Of a DNA stretch of 32,399 nt, positions 1 through 8,159 are shown piece after piece (the first letter of the stretch is position 1; each line of letters begins with the position of its first letter). The notes under the pieces were generated by a model, which saw only the letters and a list, made by a program, of their open reading frames with translations, ran no database searches and was not told the DNA's origin. Position numbers and translations under genes: made by a program. Source of the DNA: an uncultured bacterium. Lineage in GTDB: Bacteria; Verrucomicrobiota; Kiritimatiellia; RFP12; UBA1067. The DNA lies in contig CACYNF010000021.1 in the NCBI GenBank assembly GCA_902775595.1, positions 1-32,399 of the forward strand, in the 5' to 3' direction.

Positions 1-2
1 TT

Positions 3-779
3 CTTGCCATCGCCGTCGGTGGTTCGGCCCTTGGGCTATATCTCTTTTCGCCCGACATCGTCATTCTGGCGCACGGCGCATGCGCGGTCCTCGTCCTTGC
101 GTTTGCGCTCGCCTACGCGCAGCGCCGCATTGGCGGCCTCGTCGTGCCGAAGTGCCTCGCCTTCCTGCTTGTGGCGTCGATACCTCCGGTGCTTTTCGTA
201 ATGGGAGTCGTCCCGGAAAGCATGAGGGCAGAAAAGCTGGCGCTGTTCTTCGGCGAAGAGGGCTCTGGGCTCCTGCCGGCGGGATTCCCTGAACTCCGCG
301 CAGCCCTCTCCGCAATCGCCGAGAAGGTATGGAAGGAGAATCCCTGGCTCGGGACCGGGCTCGGGACCTTCGGTTTTGACATCCGCTTTAACGCGGAGGA
401 TGCCGACTGGGCCCTGTTCGCCTCCGGCCAGGCCGGTGCGCTGAACGGATGGCTGCAGATGCTTGCCGAGCGAGGCATATCCGGCGTCGTGTTTTTCGTC
501 TCGCCGCTGCTCTTCCTGCTGTGGACGTATGTGTTCCGGGCTTTTTTTGCGATCTCCGATGTCATCTCAAAGGCGCGACATGGTCTTGGCGCGCTGATAT
601 TCCACCCGGCCTGCGTGCTCGGGCCGATTGCAGTCATTGTGGTCGCGGCCTGCGGGTTCTACGACCACTCTTTTTGGCGCTCCGAGGTGATGATGATGGT
701 CGCGGCGATGTTTGCGATGGCCGGAAGTTCGTTCCCGGCGCCGAAGAAGGCGGATGACGAGACTTTGACGGAGAAATAA
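3..779 (+). CDS. O-antigen ligase/polymerase-like membrane protein, 3' part
   Basis: The reading frame is already open at base 3, so the start lies outside the window; 258 residues remain, ending in TAA. The visible part has several hydrophobic segments (about residues 1-15, 18-38, 48-65, 160-185 and 198-235 of the fragment). A central non-membrane stretch contains ENPWLGTGLGTFGF. That Pro-x-x-Gly-x-Gly-x-Gly-x-Phe pattern, followed by a Trp-Leu-Gln-Met-Leu-Ala-Glu-Arg-Gly helix, is typical of the O-antigen ligase / Wzy family (PF04932). Such proteins polymerise or ligate undecaprenyl-linked glycans on the periplasmic side of the inner membrane. The next gene begins 3 bases after the stop and encodes a Wzz/BY-kinase, the usual partner of a Wzy polymerase. 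Whether it is a polymerase or a ligase cannot be decided from the fragment. Confidence 0.75.
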   Translation, partial: LAIAVGGSALGLYLFSPDIVILAHGACAVLVLAFALAYAQRRIGGLVVPKCLAFLLVASIPPVLFVMGVVPESMRAEKLALFFGEEGSGLLPAGFPELRAALSAIAEKVWKENPWLGTGLGTFGFDIRFNAEDADWALFASGQAGALNGWLQMLAERGISGVVFFVSPLLFLLWTYVFRAFFAISDVISKARHGLGALIFHPACVLGPIAVIVVAACGFYDHSFWRSEVMMMVAAMFAMAGSSFPAPKKADDETLTEK

Positions 780-782
780 GAA

Positions 783-3209
783 ATGGCGGACAAACCTCTC
801 TATTACGGAAGCACGAAAGGTGCTGGGCCGATGTACTACGGCGGCAAGGGACCCATGTACTACGGTGGCGGACAGGGTCCTATGTACTATGGCGGCGGTC
901 CAAAGTACGGCGGCTCGTACGGCGCCTACGGTTCCTACGGTTCGTACGGCGGCTACGGCGGCGAAGGCGAAGACGGCTCCCTGGTCGGGACCGTCACGAT
1001 GAGCCGCATGCTCAGGGTCGTCTCGCAGCGGTGGCTCTCCGTGTTCGTGTTTCTTCTGGTGGGCCTCATCATCTCGTTTGCGGTCTACCGAATCTCCCCG
1101 ACGATCTACGAGGCGAAGAGCGAGTTCACGGTCGACATGCGGCGCGTCACGCGCGGCACTTCAAGCGCGCTCGACGAAACGCTGCCGGACTTCGGCGCCA
1201 ACTACGCCGAGATATTCAACACGCGAATCTCCGACTGGCGCTCCGAGAAGATCGTGCTGATGATTCAGCAGCAGTACAGGACGAGCAACCCCGCGTCGAC
1301 CGTCTCCGACGACGACATCATGGCGACGCTCGCCGACTCGAAGCTCGAGCTTCAGCGCAACTCCCGCATCATCACGATATCGGTGAGGTCCAAGTCCGCG
1401 CAGCTCGCGACGGCGCTCGCCAACGCCTATGCGGAGTCCATCGAGGCGTACACCGACGAAGAGAACAAGGTCCGCTGCGACAAGGCCGTCAGCCAGACGC
1501 ACGAGAACGTCGAGAAGAAGCGCCGCGACGTCGACAAGATCACGAAGCAGCTCCTCGACTTCCGCACCACCCACAAGGTGGACAACCTGCGCTCCTCGCG
1601 CGACACCATCCAGCAGGGCCTCTCCAAGACCACGGCCGACATCCTTGCGCTCGAGACCCAGGAGACGCAGCTCGTCGAATGGGAGAAGCTCCTGACCGAG
1701 GTGCAGAAGGACCCCGAGACGTTCGGCAACCTCTCCACGGGCGTGCCGCGCGCAGAGGAGATCGCCAAGGAGTACCGCGCCTTCCAGGACGCCTCCGGCG
1801 CGTACCAGGGCCTGCTCGTCGCCTATACCGAGAACCATCCCGAGGTTGTCTCGAAGAAAAAGGAGCTCGACCTCGCCAAGCAGCGCTTCCTTGACGCGAC
1901 GTCGCGCGCGCTCCTGACGGGCCGGTCGACCCTCAACGTCGTCCGCAACCAGCTTTCCAACCTCAAGCAGAAGCAGGCCGACCTCAGGAACGACCTCGCC
2001 TCGGTCGAGCAGCAGATCGTCTTCGCGGAGTCCGGGCTCGGGAAGCTCGAGGCGGAGTACGGCGTCGCGCACCGCGTGCTCGAAGGGCTAATCATGGACG
2101 AGAACAAGATGCGCATCCAGGCCGAGTCCAACAACGAAATCGTCCGCGTCGCGCGCCAGGCGACCGTTCCCACGAAGCCGGTCCTTCCGAATCCGCTCAT
2201 CATCTTCGGTGTCGGCGTCGTCCTATCGCTTGGCCTCGGGCTTCTCTTCGTCCTTGTCATCGACAATCTCGAGGATACGGTCGTGAACCTCTCCGACATC
2301 GAGGGGCGTCTCGCGCTCAAGGTCCTCGCGGTGTTTCCGCACGTCCGCCGCAAGCGCCGCGAACAGGTCGCCAAGTTCCTGATCGAGGACAAGTACTCGC
2401 AGTTCTCCGAGGCGGTCGCGGGCTTGAGGAACCTTCTCGACTCGCCCCGCTACGAGGCGTTCACGCGGTGCCTTCTCATCATATCGACCCAGCCCGGCGA
2501 AGGCAAGACGATCACTTCGACGTCCGTGGCGATTTCGCATGCCCAGACCGGCAAGAAGGTCCTTCACGTCGACTTTGACCTCAGGCGTCCGCGCCTTGCA
2601 AGGGTTTGGGGCATAGAGCTGACGCAGGACAGGAGCTTTTCGCATGTGCTGCAGGCCGCGAACGGCGGCAGCAAGCCGGACTTCTCGCAGCTCGTCAACA
2701 AGTCAACCGTCCCTGGTCTCGACGTCATCTGCTCGCTTCCGCCGGAGGGCGTCTCTCCTGCCACGATATTCGGCTCTGCTGCCGTCACCGAATTCTTCGA
2801 GTGGGCCCGCGCCAACTACGACCGCATCGTGGTCGACGCTCCGCCGTACGGCATAGTGGGCGACGTCGTCTCGCTCGCGGCGCAGGTGGATTCGGTGATC
2901 ATAATGTGCTGCCCCGACCGGACCCACTTCAGGCCGATCCAGTACTGCTCCAGGAGCCTTACCGAGGCGGGCGCCAACATCCTTGGCGTCGTTGTCAACG
3001 ACGTCGAGGTCTCGAGCGTCTCGGTGTTCGATCCGTCGTCCCATCGCCACTACGGCTATGGCTACGGCTACGGCTATGGCTACGGTTACGGCTACAGGCC
3101 GAAGAAGGCCGAAAATGCCAATGATGGCGGCGACGGCGGGAAGCAGGGCAATCCCGCCGCCGATGCGAAGCGCCGGCTTATCCACGAGGAGCTTGCAGAT
3201 GAGGAATAG
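783..3209 (+). CDS. Wzz/Wzc-type polysaccharide co-polymerase with tyrosine autokinase domain
   Basis: The 808-residue protein matches the Wzc/ExoP/CpsCD class of chain-length regulators with a bacterial tyrosine kinase (BY-kinase). After an unusual Gly/Tyr-rich N-terminus (residues 1-62, three PMYYGG-type repeats) come TM1 (about 84-102), a periplasmic Wzz region with long coiled coils (about 200-440), TM2 (about 470-492) and a cytoplasmic kinase. The kinase has Walker A PGEGKT (571-576), Walker A' D597-F-D599-L-R601 and Walker B VVDAPP (D685). The C-terminus carries a (YG)7Y run, a regular form of the tyrosine cluster that BY-kinases autophosphorylate. The gene follows the Wzy-like gene by 3 bases, with GGAG about 8 bases before the ATG, and overlaps rmlB by 11 bases. 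Role: controls glycan chain length and export through phosphorylation. Family call is firm; the N-terminal YG domain is odd. Confidence 0.9.
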   Translation: MADKPLYYGSTKGAGPMYYGGKGPMYYGGGQGPMYYGGGPKYGGSYGAYGSYGSYGGYGGEGEDGSLVGTVTMSRMLRVVSQRWLSVFVFLLVGLIISFAVYRISPTIYEAKSEFTVDMRRVTRGTSSALDETLPDFGANYAEIFNTRISDWRSEKIVLMIQQQYRTSNPASTVSDDDIMATLADSKLELQRNSRIITISVRSKSAQLATALANAYAESIEAYTDEENKVRCDKAVSQTHENVEKKRRDVDKITKQLLDFRTTHKVDNLRSSRDTIQQGLSKTTADILALETQETQLVEWEKLLTEVQKDPETFGNLSTGVPRAEEIAKEYRAFQDASGAYQGLLVAYTENHPEVVSKKKELDLAKQRFLDATSRALLTGRSTLNVVRNQLSNLKQKQADLRNDLASVEQQIVFAESGLGKLEAEYGVAHRVLEGLIMDENKMRIQAESNNEIVRVARQATVPTKPVLPNPLIIFGVGVVLSLGLGLLFVLVIDNLEDTVVNLSDIEGRLALKVLAVFPHVRRKRREQVAKFLIEDKYSQFSEAVAGLRNLLDSPRYEAFTRCLLIISTQPGEGKTITSTSVAISHAQTGKKVLHVDFDLRRPRLARVWGIELTQDRSFSHVLQAANGGSKPDFSQLVNKSTVPGLDVICSLPPEGVSPATIFGSAAVTEFFEWARANYDRIVVDAPPYGIVGDVVSLAAQVDSVIIMCCPDRTHFRPIQYCSRSLTEAGANILGVVVNDVEVSSVSVFDPSSHRHYGYGYGYGYGYGYGYRPKKAENANDGGDGGKQGNPAADAKRRLIHEELADEE

Positions 3210-4245
3210 CCGCCGCTGCATCGTAACGGGAGGCTGCGGGTTCATCGGCTCCGCGCTCGTCCGCCATCTCTGCCGCGAGGGACGCGACGTCCTCGTCGTG
3301 GACAAGCTCACTTATGCGGGCAACGTCGAGTCGCTTAGGGAAGTCGAGGGGAAGTACAAGCTGCTCGTGAAGGACATCTGCGACCAGGAGGCGATGGATG
3401 CCGCCTTCGCGGAGTTCAAGCCCGACACGATATTCCACCTTGCCGCGGAGTCGCATGTCGACCGGTCGATTGACGGCCCCGGCGAATTCGTCAGGACGAA
3501 CGTCGTCGGCACGGCTACCCTGCTGCAGTCCGCGCTAAAGTACTGGAAGGCTCTTCCCGACAGGGACGCGTTCGTCTTCCAGCACATCTCCACGGACGAG
3601 GTGTACGGCACCCTGGGCGAGACGGGCTTCTTCACCGAGAAGACGCCGTATTCTCCCCATTCGCCCTATTCCGCGTCGAAGGCCTCGAGCGACCACATGG
3701 TCCGCGCCTGGCACGACACGTACGGGATGCCGGTCCTCATCACCAACTGCTCCAACAACTACGGCCCCTACCACTTCCCAGAGAAGCTCATCCCGTTGAT
3801 CATACTGAACTGCCTCGACGGGAAGCCGCTCCCGGTCTACGGGAAGGGCGCGAACGTGCGCGACTGGCTCTATGTCGACGACCACGTGAAGGCGCTCTGC
3901 CTCGTCAACGAAAAGGGCGTTGCCGGCGAGACGTACAATGTCGGCGGGCACAACGAGCGCACGAATCTCGAGGTGGTCAAGACCGTCTGCTCGATTCTCG
4001 ACGAGCTGAGGCCTCGCGGCAACGGCAAGTACGAGGAGCTCATAACCTACGTCGCCGACCGTCCGGGGCACGACCTCCGCTACGCCATCGACCCGGCGAA
4101 GCTTATGAACGAACTCGGCTGGAGACCCGAGGAGAACTTCGAGAGCGGAATCCGCAAGACCGTTCAGTGGTATCTCGACAACGAGTGGTGGTGGAAGCCC
4201 ATCCACGAGAAGAAGTACGCCGGACAGCGGTTGGGGAAGGGTTGA
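3199..4245 (+). CDS. rmlB: dTDP-glucose 4,6-dehydratase
   Basis: This 348-residue short-chain dehydrogenase/reductase converts dTDP-glucose to dTDP-4-keto-6-deoxyglucose, the precursor of rhamnose and of many amino- and deoxysugars. The N-terminal NAD-binding motif is TGGCGFIGS (about residues 10-18), the STDEVYG motif with Thr-Asp-Glu lies at 132-134, and the YxxxK dyad is Y157/K161. Length and C-terminal [11 protein letters not shown] motif are normal for RmlB. The frame is open further upstream, but that part lies over the YG codons of the preceding gene. The ATG at 3199 has a GAGGA about 8 bases before it and gives the expected N-terminus. It overlaps the tyrosine kinase gene by 11 bases, so the two are probably translated together. 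RmlA, RmlC and RmlD are not in the window. Confidence 0.93.
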   Translation: MRNSRRCIVTGGCGFIGSALVRHLCREGRDVLVVDKLTYAGNVESLREVEGKYKLLVKDICDQEAMDAAFAEFKPDTIFHLAAESHVDRSIDGPGEFVRTNVVGTATLLQSALKYWKALPDRDAFVFQHISTDEVYGTLGETGFFTEKTPYSPHSPYSASKASSDHMVRAWHDTYGMPVLITNCSNNYGPYHFPEKLIPLIILNCLDGKPLPVYGKGANVRDWLYVDDHVKALCLVNEKGVAGETYNVGGHNERTNLEVVKTVCSILDELRPRGNGKYEELITYVADRPGHDLRYAIDPAKLMNELGWRPEENFESGIRKTVQWYLDNEWWWKPIHEKKYAGQRLGKG

Positions 4246-4287
4246 AGTTCAGAGTTAATAGTTTGATGTTTGATGTTTAAAGTTTGA
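4239..4287. repeat. Heptamer mini-repeat tract (AGTTTGA-type)
   Basis: The bases read as consecutive 7-mers in one register: GGGTTGA, AGTTCAG, AGTTAAT, AGTTTGA, TGTTTGA, TGTTTAA, AGTTTGA. The first unit contains the rmlB stop codon, so the tract fills most of the 58-base gap to guaA. It is far more AT-rich than its surroundings. A Shine-Dalgarno AAGGAGGA (4293-4300) follows. Similar heptamer arrays occur at 5312, 16674 and 16947. The repeat is clear by eye; no function is evident. Confidence 0.7.
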
Positions 4288-4303
4288 AAAACAAGGAGGA
4301 AAC

Positions 4304-5311
4304 ATGAACCAGGCAGAGAAAGAGCGCCTTGCCCGCGTCGGCAAGACCTTCAACGCGAAGAAGTACATCAAGGAGGAGATCGAGGCGATCAAGAAGCAGG
4401 TCGGCGACAAGAAGGTCCTGCTCGCGCTTTCCGGCGGCGTTGACTCGTCCGTCTGCGCGGCGCTTCTCTACAAGGCCATCGGCAAGCAGCTCGTCTGCGT
4501 CTTCGTCGACCACGGCTGCATGCGCCTCAACGAAGGCAAGATGATCAAGAAGGTCTTCAAGGGCCAGTTCGGCGTCAACCTCATCGCGCTCGACTGCGAG
4601 AAGCGCTTCCTCGACAAGGCGAAGGGCGAAACGGACCCCGAGAAGAAGCGCAAGATCATCGGCGGCGAGTTCATCAAGGTCTTCGCCGACACTGCGCGCG
4701 ACCTCCAGAAGAAGTACGGCAACATCGAGTTCCTCGGCCAGGGCACGATCTACCCCGACATCATCGAATCGGGCGTCGGCGGCCACAAGGCGGTGAAGGC
4801 CCACCACAACGTCGGCGGCCTTCCCAAGGACATTCTCTTCAAGGGCCTCGTCGAGCCCGTCAAGTACCTCTACAAGGACGAGGTCCGCAAGGTCGGCAAG
4901 CTTCTCGGCCTCCCCGAGGAGATGGTCATGCGCCAGCCGTTCCCGGGACCCGGCCTCGCGGTCCGCTGCATCGGCGAGCTCACGAAGGAGAAGCTCGACA
5001 TCCTCCGCCAGGCGGACTTCATCTTCCGCGACGAGATGCACAAGGCGGGCTTTGACAAGAAGGCCCAGCAGTTCTTCGCGATCAACACCAACGTCAAGTC
5101 CGTCGGCGTCAAGAACGGCGCGCGTACGTTTGGCTACGTGATCGCCATCCGCGCCATCTCGACCCAGCAGTTCGTCAAGGCCGGCATCGTCGAGCTCCCG
5201 TTCAAGTTCGTCTCCATGGTCGCCGAGAAGATCGCGACGAAGGTGAAGGGCGCGAACCGCGTCGTCTGGGACATCACCCCGAAGCCCCCGGCCACGATCG
5301 AGTGGGAATAA
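4304..5311 (+). CDS. guaA: GMP synthase, ATP-pyrophosphatase subunit (no glutaminase domain)
   Basis: The 335 residues align with the ATP-pyrophosphatase and dimerisation domains of GuaA, which adenylates XMP and aminates it to GMP. The PP-loop LSGGVDSS is at residues 42-49, followed by GQGTIYPD, the HHNVGGLP stretch and PFPGPGL. The protein ends in the conserved PPATIEWE. In most bacteria about 200 residues of class I glutamine amidotransferase precede the PP-loop; here only about 40 do, and there is no catalytic Cys-His-Glu domain. This is the two-subunit arrangement known mainly from archaea, with a separate GATase subunit, and no such subunit is visible in this window. A strong AAGGAGGA lies 3 bases before the ATG. 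The gene sits between two heptamer repeat tracts and seems unrelated to the glycan genes. Confidence 0.92.
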   Translation: MNQAEKERLARVGKTFNAKKYIKEEIEAIKKQVGDKKVLLALSGGVDSSVCAALLYKAIGKQLVCVFVDHGCMRLNEGKMIKKVFKGQFGVNLIALDCEKRFLDKAKGETDPEKKRKIIGGEFIKVFADTARDLQKKYGNIEFLGQGTIYPDIIESGVGGHKAVKAHHNVGGLPKDILFKGLVEPVKYLYKDEVRKVGKLLGLPEEMVMRQPFPGPGLAVRCIGELTKEKLDILRQADFIFRDEMHKAGFDKKAQQFFAINTNVKSVGVKNGARTFGYVIAIRAISTQQFVKAGIVELPFKFVSMVAEKIATKVKGANRVVWDITPKPPATIEWE

Positions 5312-5339
5312 GGGGTCAGTAGTTAGGGGTCAGGAGTCA
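5312..5339. repeat. Heptamer mini-repeat tract (GGGGTCA-type) filling the guaA-argC gap
   Basis: The whole 28-base gap is exactly four 7-mers: GGGGTCA, GTAGTTA, GGGGTCA, GGAGTCA. It begins directly after the TAA of the GMP synthase gene and ends directly before the GTG of argC. The last unit holds the only plausible Shine-Dalgarno (AGGAG, 5332-5336) for argC, so the repeat may have supplied or replaced the ribosome binding site. Confidence 0.75.
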
Positions 5340-6296
5340 GTGAAGAGGGTTTTTATTGATGGAAGTGCTGGGACGACCGGCCTCAGGATCCGCGAGCGGC
5401 TTTCGTCGCGCGCGGATCTTGAACTAGTCGTGCTTCCCGACGAGGTTCGCAAGGACGTCGCCGCAAGGCGCGACGCGCTGAACTCCTGCGACGTCGCCTT
5501 TCTGTGCCTCCCCGACGCGGCGGCGATAGAGGCCGTGTCGCTCGTCGAGAGCCCTAACACCGTCATCATCGACACCTCGACCGCCCACCGCACGTCTGAC
5601 GGCTGGGAATACGGCTTCCCCGAGCTCGCTGGCCGCCGCGCCGCGATCGCGAAGTCGAAGCGTATCGCGAACCCCGGCTGCCATGCGTCGGGCTTCATCG
5701 CCCTCGTAGAGCCGCTCGTCCGCGCCGGGATCATCTCCAGGGACGAAAAGCTCTCGGCCTTCTCCCTTACCGGTTATTCCGGTGGCGGCAAGAAAATGAT
5801 AGCAGAGTATGCGCCGGAGGCGCAAAATCCACTGGGGGGTGCGGGGGATCTCCCCCGTCCATTCCATCTACTTCTCGGCGGCCGCCAGTACGCCCTTGGA
5901 CAGTCCCACAAGCATCTCCCCGAGATGGTGAAGGTCTGCGGCCTTGCCGCCGCGCCTTGCTTCTCGCCGATCGTCGTGCCGCACTACAGCGGAATGGAAG
6001 TGACGGTGCCGCTCTTTGACCGCGACCTCGCGGCGATAAAGGCGTGCTATGCCGAGTACTACGCGGGACATGGGATGGTGCGCTTCGTTGACGACCCTGC
6101 CGCGGCGGAAGGAGGGTTTCTTTCGTCCGCAGGGCTTTCGGGCAGCGATGCGATGGAGGTCTCGGCCTACGGGAACTCCGAACGCGTGGTTCTCGTCGCG
6201 CGCTTCGACAACCTCGGCAAGGGCGCCTCGGGCGCGGCGATTCAGAACATGAACATCGTGCTTGGCGTCGCCGAGGCGACGGGCCTCGAGGCATAG
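5340..6296 (+). CDS. argC: N-acetyl-gamma-glutamyl-phosphate reductase (type 2 ArgC)
   Basis: This 318-residue enzyme reduces N-acetylglutamyl-phosphate to the semialdehyde in arginine synthesis. The Rossmann start MKRVFIDGSAGTTGLRI, the catalytic-cysteine motif NPGCHASG (C114), the GYSGGGKKMI loop and the HKHLPEM motif fit the shorter ArgC subtype (about 310 residues). The start is GTG at 5340, because no ATG precedes the conserved N-terminus and AGGAG lies 3 bases upstream inside a heptamer repeat. Between MIAEY and HKHLPEM the protein seems roughly 15-20 residues longer than I expect for the family. That stretch is encoded by two GC-rich inverted repeats (5810-5824 and 5842-5857). The gene is probably cotranscribed with guaA and converges on the minus-strand lipoprotein gene with only 6 bases between stops. 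Confidence 0.88.
   Translation: MKRVFIDGSAGTTGLRIRERLSSRADLELVVLPDEVRKDVAARRDALNSCDVAFLCLPDAAAIEAVSLVESPNTVIIDTSTAHRTSDGWEYGFPELAGRRAAIAKSKRIANPGCHASGFIALVEPLVRAGIISRDEKLSAFSLTGYSGGGKKMIAEYAPEAQNPLGGAGDLPRPFHLLLGGRQYALGQSHKHLPEMVKVCGLAAAPCFSPIVVPHYSGMEVTVPLFDRDLAAIKACYAEYYAGHGMVRFVDDPAAAEGGFLSSAGLSGSDAMEVSAYGNSERVVLVARFDNLGKGASGAAIQNMNIVLGVAEATGLEA
5810..5857. repeat. Paired GC-rich inverted repeats inside argC
   Basis: Two potential hairpins lie close together within the argC reading frame. TGCGCC/GGCGCA (5810-5815 and 5819-5824) is separated by GGA. CGGGGGA/TCCCCCG (5842-5848 and 5851-5857) is separated by two bases. They encode a Gly/Pro-rich stretch that looks like an insertion relative to ordinary ArgC. 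They may be a small palindromic element that entered the gene in frame, or simply GC-rich coding sequence. Confidence 0.4.
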
Positions 6297-6302
6297 CCGG
6301 CG

Positions 6303-6746
6303 CTACTTCTTCTGCTGCCACTTGCCGGCGTCGTCCTGGTACCAGGACCCGGCGGGTATCTTCTCGCGTATTTTCGCGGCGTAGCGCTTCTGGACGGTCT
6401 CCAGGGTGGTGCCGTTGGACTTTGCGATTTCGCTGAAGCGTTTTATTCTCTTGGCGTTCTCCTCGGCGATCAGGATTCGGTCGTCGTCCGTTGTGCCGGT
6501 GCGCTCCTCGAGCATCGCGCGGTTCGTGAAGCCGGCGGCCTTGCGGTCGACCATCTCCTTCACGGCCTTGTAGTTGCCCTTTGGCTTCTGCTGGTCTTCG
6601 TCGGCGAACGCCTTGTCGAGATCCTTGTCGACCTTGAGGTTGACGTCCATGGTGATGTGGATCGGCTTTATCTCGCTTTCGGTCTTGACCTGGATGCATC
6701 CCGCCGCGCAGACGGCCGCCGCCGCGAGCATGATGTGGGTTTTCAT
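6303..6746 (-). CDS. YnbE-YdbL-like fusion lipoprotein
   Basis: The 147-residue protein starts with a lipoprotein signal (hydrophobic MLAAAAVCAAGC; lipidated Cys at 17). Residues 17-47 (CIQVKTES, KPIHITMDVN, KVDKDLDKAF) resemble YnbE, the small outer-membrane lipoprotein whose strand pattern is xPIxINMNV then KADKDVE. Residues 90-147 resemble YdbL/DUF1318: xIAEENAKRIKRFSEIAKSNG, then AAKIREKIPAGSWYQ and a final GKWQQKK. In E. coli these are two genes after ydbH; here they look like one polypeptide. The gene overlaps the preceding ydbH-like gene by 4 bases (ATGA), supporting joint function in an inner-to-outer-membrane bridge for lipid transport. Recognition is by pattern memory, not alignment. 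Confidence 0.72.
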   Translation of the reverse strand: MKTHIMLAAAAVCAAGCIQVKTESEIKPIHITMDVNLKVDKDLDKAFADEDQQKPKGNYKAVKEMVDRKAAGFTNRAMLEERTGTTDDDRILIAEENAKRIKRFSEIAKSNGTTLETVQKRYAAKIREKIPAGSWYQDDAGKWQQKK

Positions 6747-8086
6747 TTCTGCTTCTCCTTGCCTGTATGTCGTTTGAACTTAAGTCCGAGGTTGACAATC
6801 TCGTCGACATCGCCGTGGAAGGCGATGTTCAGATTGACAGGGACGGTTGTGTTCCCGCGCGTCGCGGAGCCCTCGATCTTGACGCCGAGGGTGGCGTCCT
6901 CCCCGTCCTCGCCGCGCGCGAGCTCGATCTTGAGCACGTTGTAGTCGAGGTCGGCGAGAACCTTCGCGAGGTTTCCGCGCTCCGCCTCCGGCACGCCGCC
7001 GAGCTTCAGGTTGTCGAGAATCGGATTCGGGTCGTCGATGCGCAGCTTGCCGGATTCTCCCGGCGTCGAGAAGAGGTAGGTGTTCTTGATGCGCAGCTCG
7101 CGTCCGCCCTTCAGGAAGAAAGGCATCTTCCCGTGGAGGCGTCCCGAGGCCTGTCCGCGGAAGCACGCGAGCCGCGAGAGGACCTGTCCGGCGTCGATGC
7201 CGTCCGCGAAGACCGTCGCGCCGGCGCTGAGCCTCTCGGGGTCGAGGAAGAGGGAGTAGAGTCTCAGTTCGCCCCCGCAGCAGTCTGCGCCCGCCTCGGT
7301 TACGAGGTAGGAGCGTTCCGTCGCGCGGACGCTCGCAAAGACGTTGGAAAGCGTGAAGCCGGCGAATTCCACCGCATCGGCGCGCGGGAAGAGCGGTGCG
7401 ATGTCGCGGTGGTCGGCGATGCCGTCCGCGCCGAAACGCACTTTCAGCCCGTCGATGCGCGCCGGCTTTCCCCCGGTCACAAGCGAGGCGTCGACGTCGG
7501 AGAGCGAGCAGCGGGCCGTCCATGCGGGAACGGGGCGCCCGGGCGTGCATTCGCCGCTTGCGTCGAGCTTGAACGTTCCTGAAAACACAAGGTTTGAAAT
7601 CGAAGGCGGAACTGCGCGCGAAAGAATGGAAGCGAGCACTTCGTTGTCCTGCGTGACGTGCGTCTCGGGGATGCTGGCCGTGAAGCTCCAGTCGCGCTTT
7701 CCGCGCACGGAGAAGTCGGCGTAGGCCTTCCAGTCGGTTCCGTCGAGCGTCAGGGCGAGGTCGCCTTCGGCGCGTATGAAGCCAAATCGCACGTGCGCCG
7801 AGGCGCTGTACGGCCAGTCAAGGAGAGTGCCGCTCGCGCGGATGCGGAATCCGTCGGGCTTTCCGCGCATGATGTCGATGTCGGCGGTCACCTTTTTGGA
7901 CGAGACGAGCTCGGCGGCCTTGCCTTTGAGATACGGAGAAGCGTCGAGTTCGAGCACGGGGATCGGCACATGCGTCAGGAGGAACGGAATCGAGAGGACG
8001 AACGCCGCGGCCGCGAAAACGACGGCAACGGCCGCGATGAGCAGCCGGCGCCGCCACTTGTGCGTTTTTCTCCCTGTCCCGTCCAT
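6743..8086 (-). CDS. YdbH-like AsmA-superfamily envelope protein
   Basis: The 447-residue protein has an N-terminal membrane anchor (about residues 13-37) and a long periplasmic beta-rich body. Near the C-terminus come GQASGRLHGKMPFFLKGG, ELRIKNTYLFSTPGESGKLRI, LADLDYNVLKIELARGEDG and PVNLNIAF. These motifs, and the YnbE/YdbL-type lipoprotein directly downstream, point to YdbH, which with TamB and YhdP belongs to the AsmA-like proteins that move phospholipids to the outer membrane. It is about half the length of E. coli YdbH (roughly 880 residues), so any groove spanning the periplasm would be short. The frame is open to 8125, but codons 7-10 there encode the TATAAT box. Start 8086 is therefore chosen, 10 bases after the -10 box. 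Confidence 0.7.
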   Translation of the reverse strand: MDGTGRKTHKWRRRLLIAAVAVVFAAAAFVLSIPFLLTHVPIPVLELDASPYLKGKAAELVSSKKVTADIDIMRGKPDGFRIRASGTLLDWPYSASAHVRFGFIRAEGDLALTLDGTDWKAYADFSVRGKRDWSFTASIPETHVTQDNEVLASILSRAVPPSISNLVFSGTFKLDASGECTPGRPVPAWTARCSLSDVDASLVTGGKPARIDGLKVRFGADGIADHRDIAPLFPRADAVEFAGFTLSNVFASVRATERSYLVTEAGADCCGGELRLYSLFLDPERLSAGATVFADGIDAGQVLSRLACFRGQASGRLHGKMPFFLKGGRELRIKNTYLFSTPGESGKLRIDDPNPILDNLKLGGVPEAERGNLAKVLADLDYNVLKIELARGEDGEDATLGVKIEGSATRGNTTVPVNLNIAFHGDVDEIVNLGLKFKRHTGKEKQK

Positions 8087-8096
8087 ATCCAGCCGT

Positions 8097-8105
8097 ATTA
8101 TATCA
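8097..8105 (-). promoter_or_regulatory. Extended -10 promoter (TGATATAAT) for the ydbH-like operon
   Basis: On the minus strand the bases read TGATATAAT, a perfect -10 hexamer with the TGn extension. With the usual spacing, transcription would begin near 8090, giving only about 4 bases before the ATG at 8086. No clear -35 box is seen. It is divergent from the promoter at 8141-8149. Confidence 0.7.
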
Positions 8106-8140
8106 AAACTTAGGCAATGCGTCACAGCAAACCTGATTTA

Positions 8141-8149
8141 TGGTATAAT
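8141..8149 (+). promoter_or_regulatory. Extended -10 promoter (TGGTATAAT) for the 8160-14031 unit
   Basis: TGGTATAAT is a perfect -10 hexamer with TGn extension. The predicted transcript start is near 8156, about 33 bases before the glycosyltransferase ATG at 8189 and 4 bases before the leader ORF ATG at 8160. The same 9-mer precedes three other plus-strand units and one minus-strand unit in this window. Confidence 0.78.
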
Positions 8150-8159
8150 GTTGAAAAAT

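Noticed and set aside
1161..2072. Long minus-strand open frame opposite the tyrosine kinase gene
   Set aside because: It is rich in Arg/Leu/Val with no domain pattern, lies wholly opposite a well-supported gene, and is what GC-rich codon use produces. The same applies to the other long antisense frames, for example 27845-29209 and 30906-32234.
2983..3198. N-terminal extension of rmlB
   Set aside because: It is a frame-shifted reading of the YG codons of the kinase gene. The NAD-binding start and a Shine-Dalgarno favour ATG 3199.
4255..4290. AT-rich stretch before guaA as a promoter
   Set aside because: No TATAAT or TGn element is present, and the composition is explained by the heptamer repeat. 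A promoter here is possible but unsupported.
8087..8125. Upstream start for the ydbH-like gene
   Set aside because: The codons overlap the -10 box, so this start would not be transcribed.
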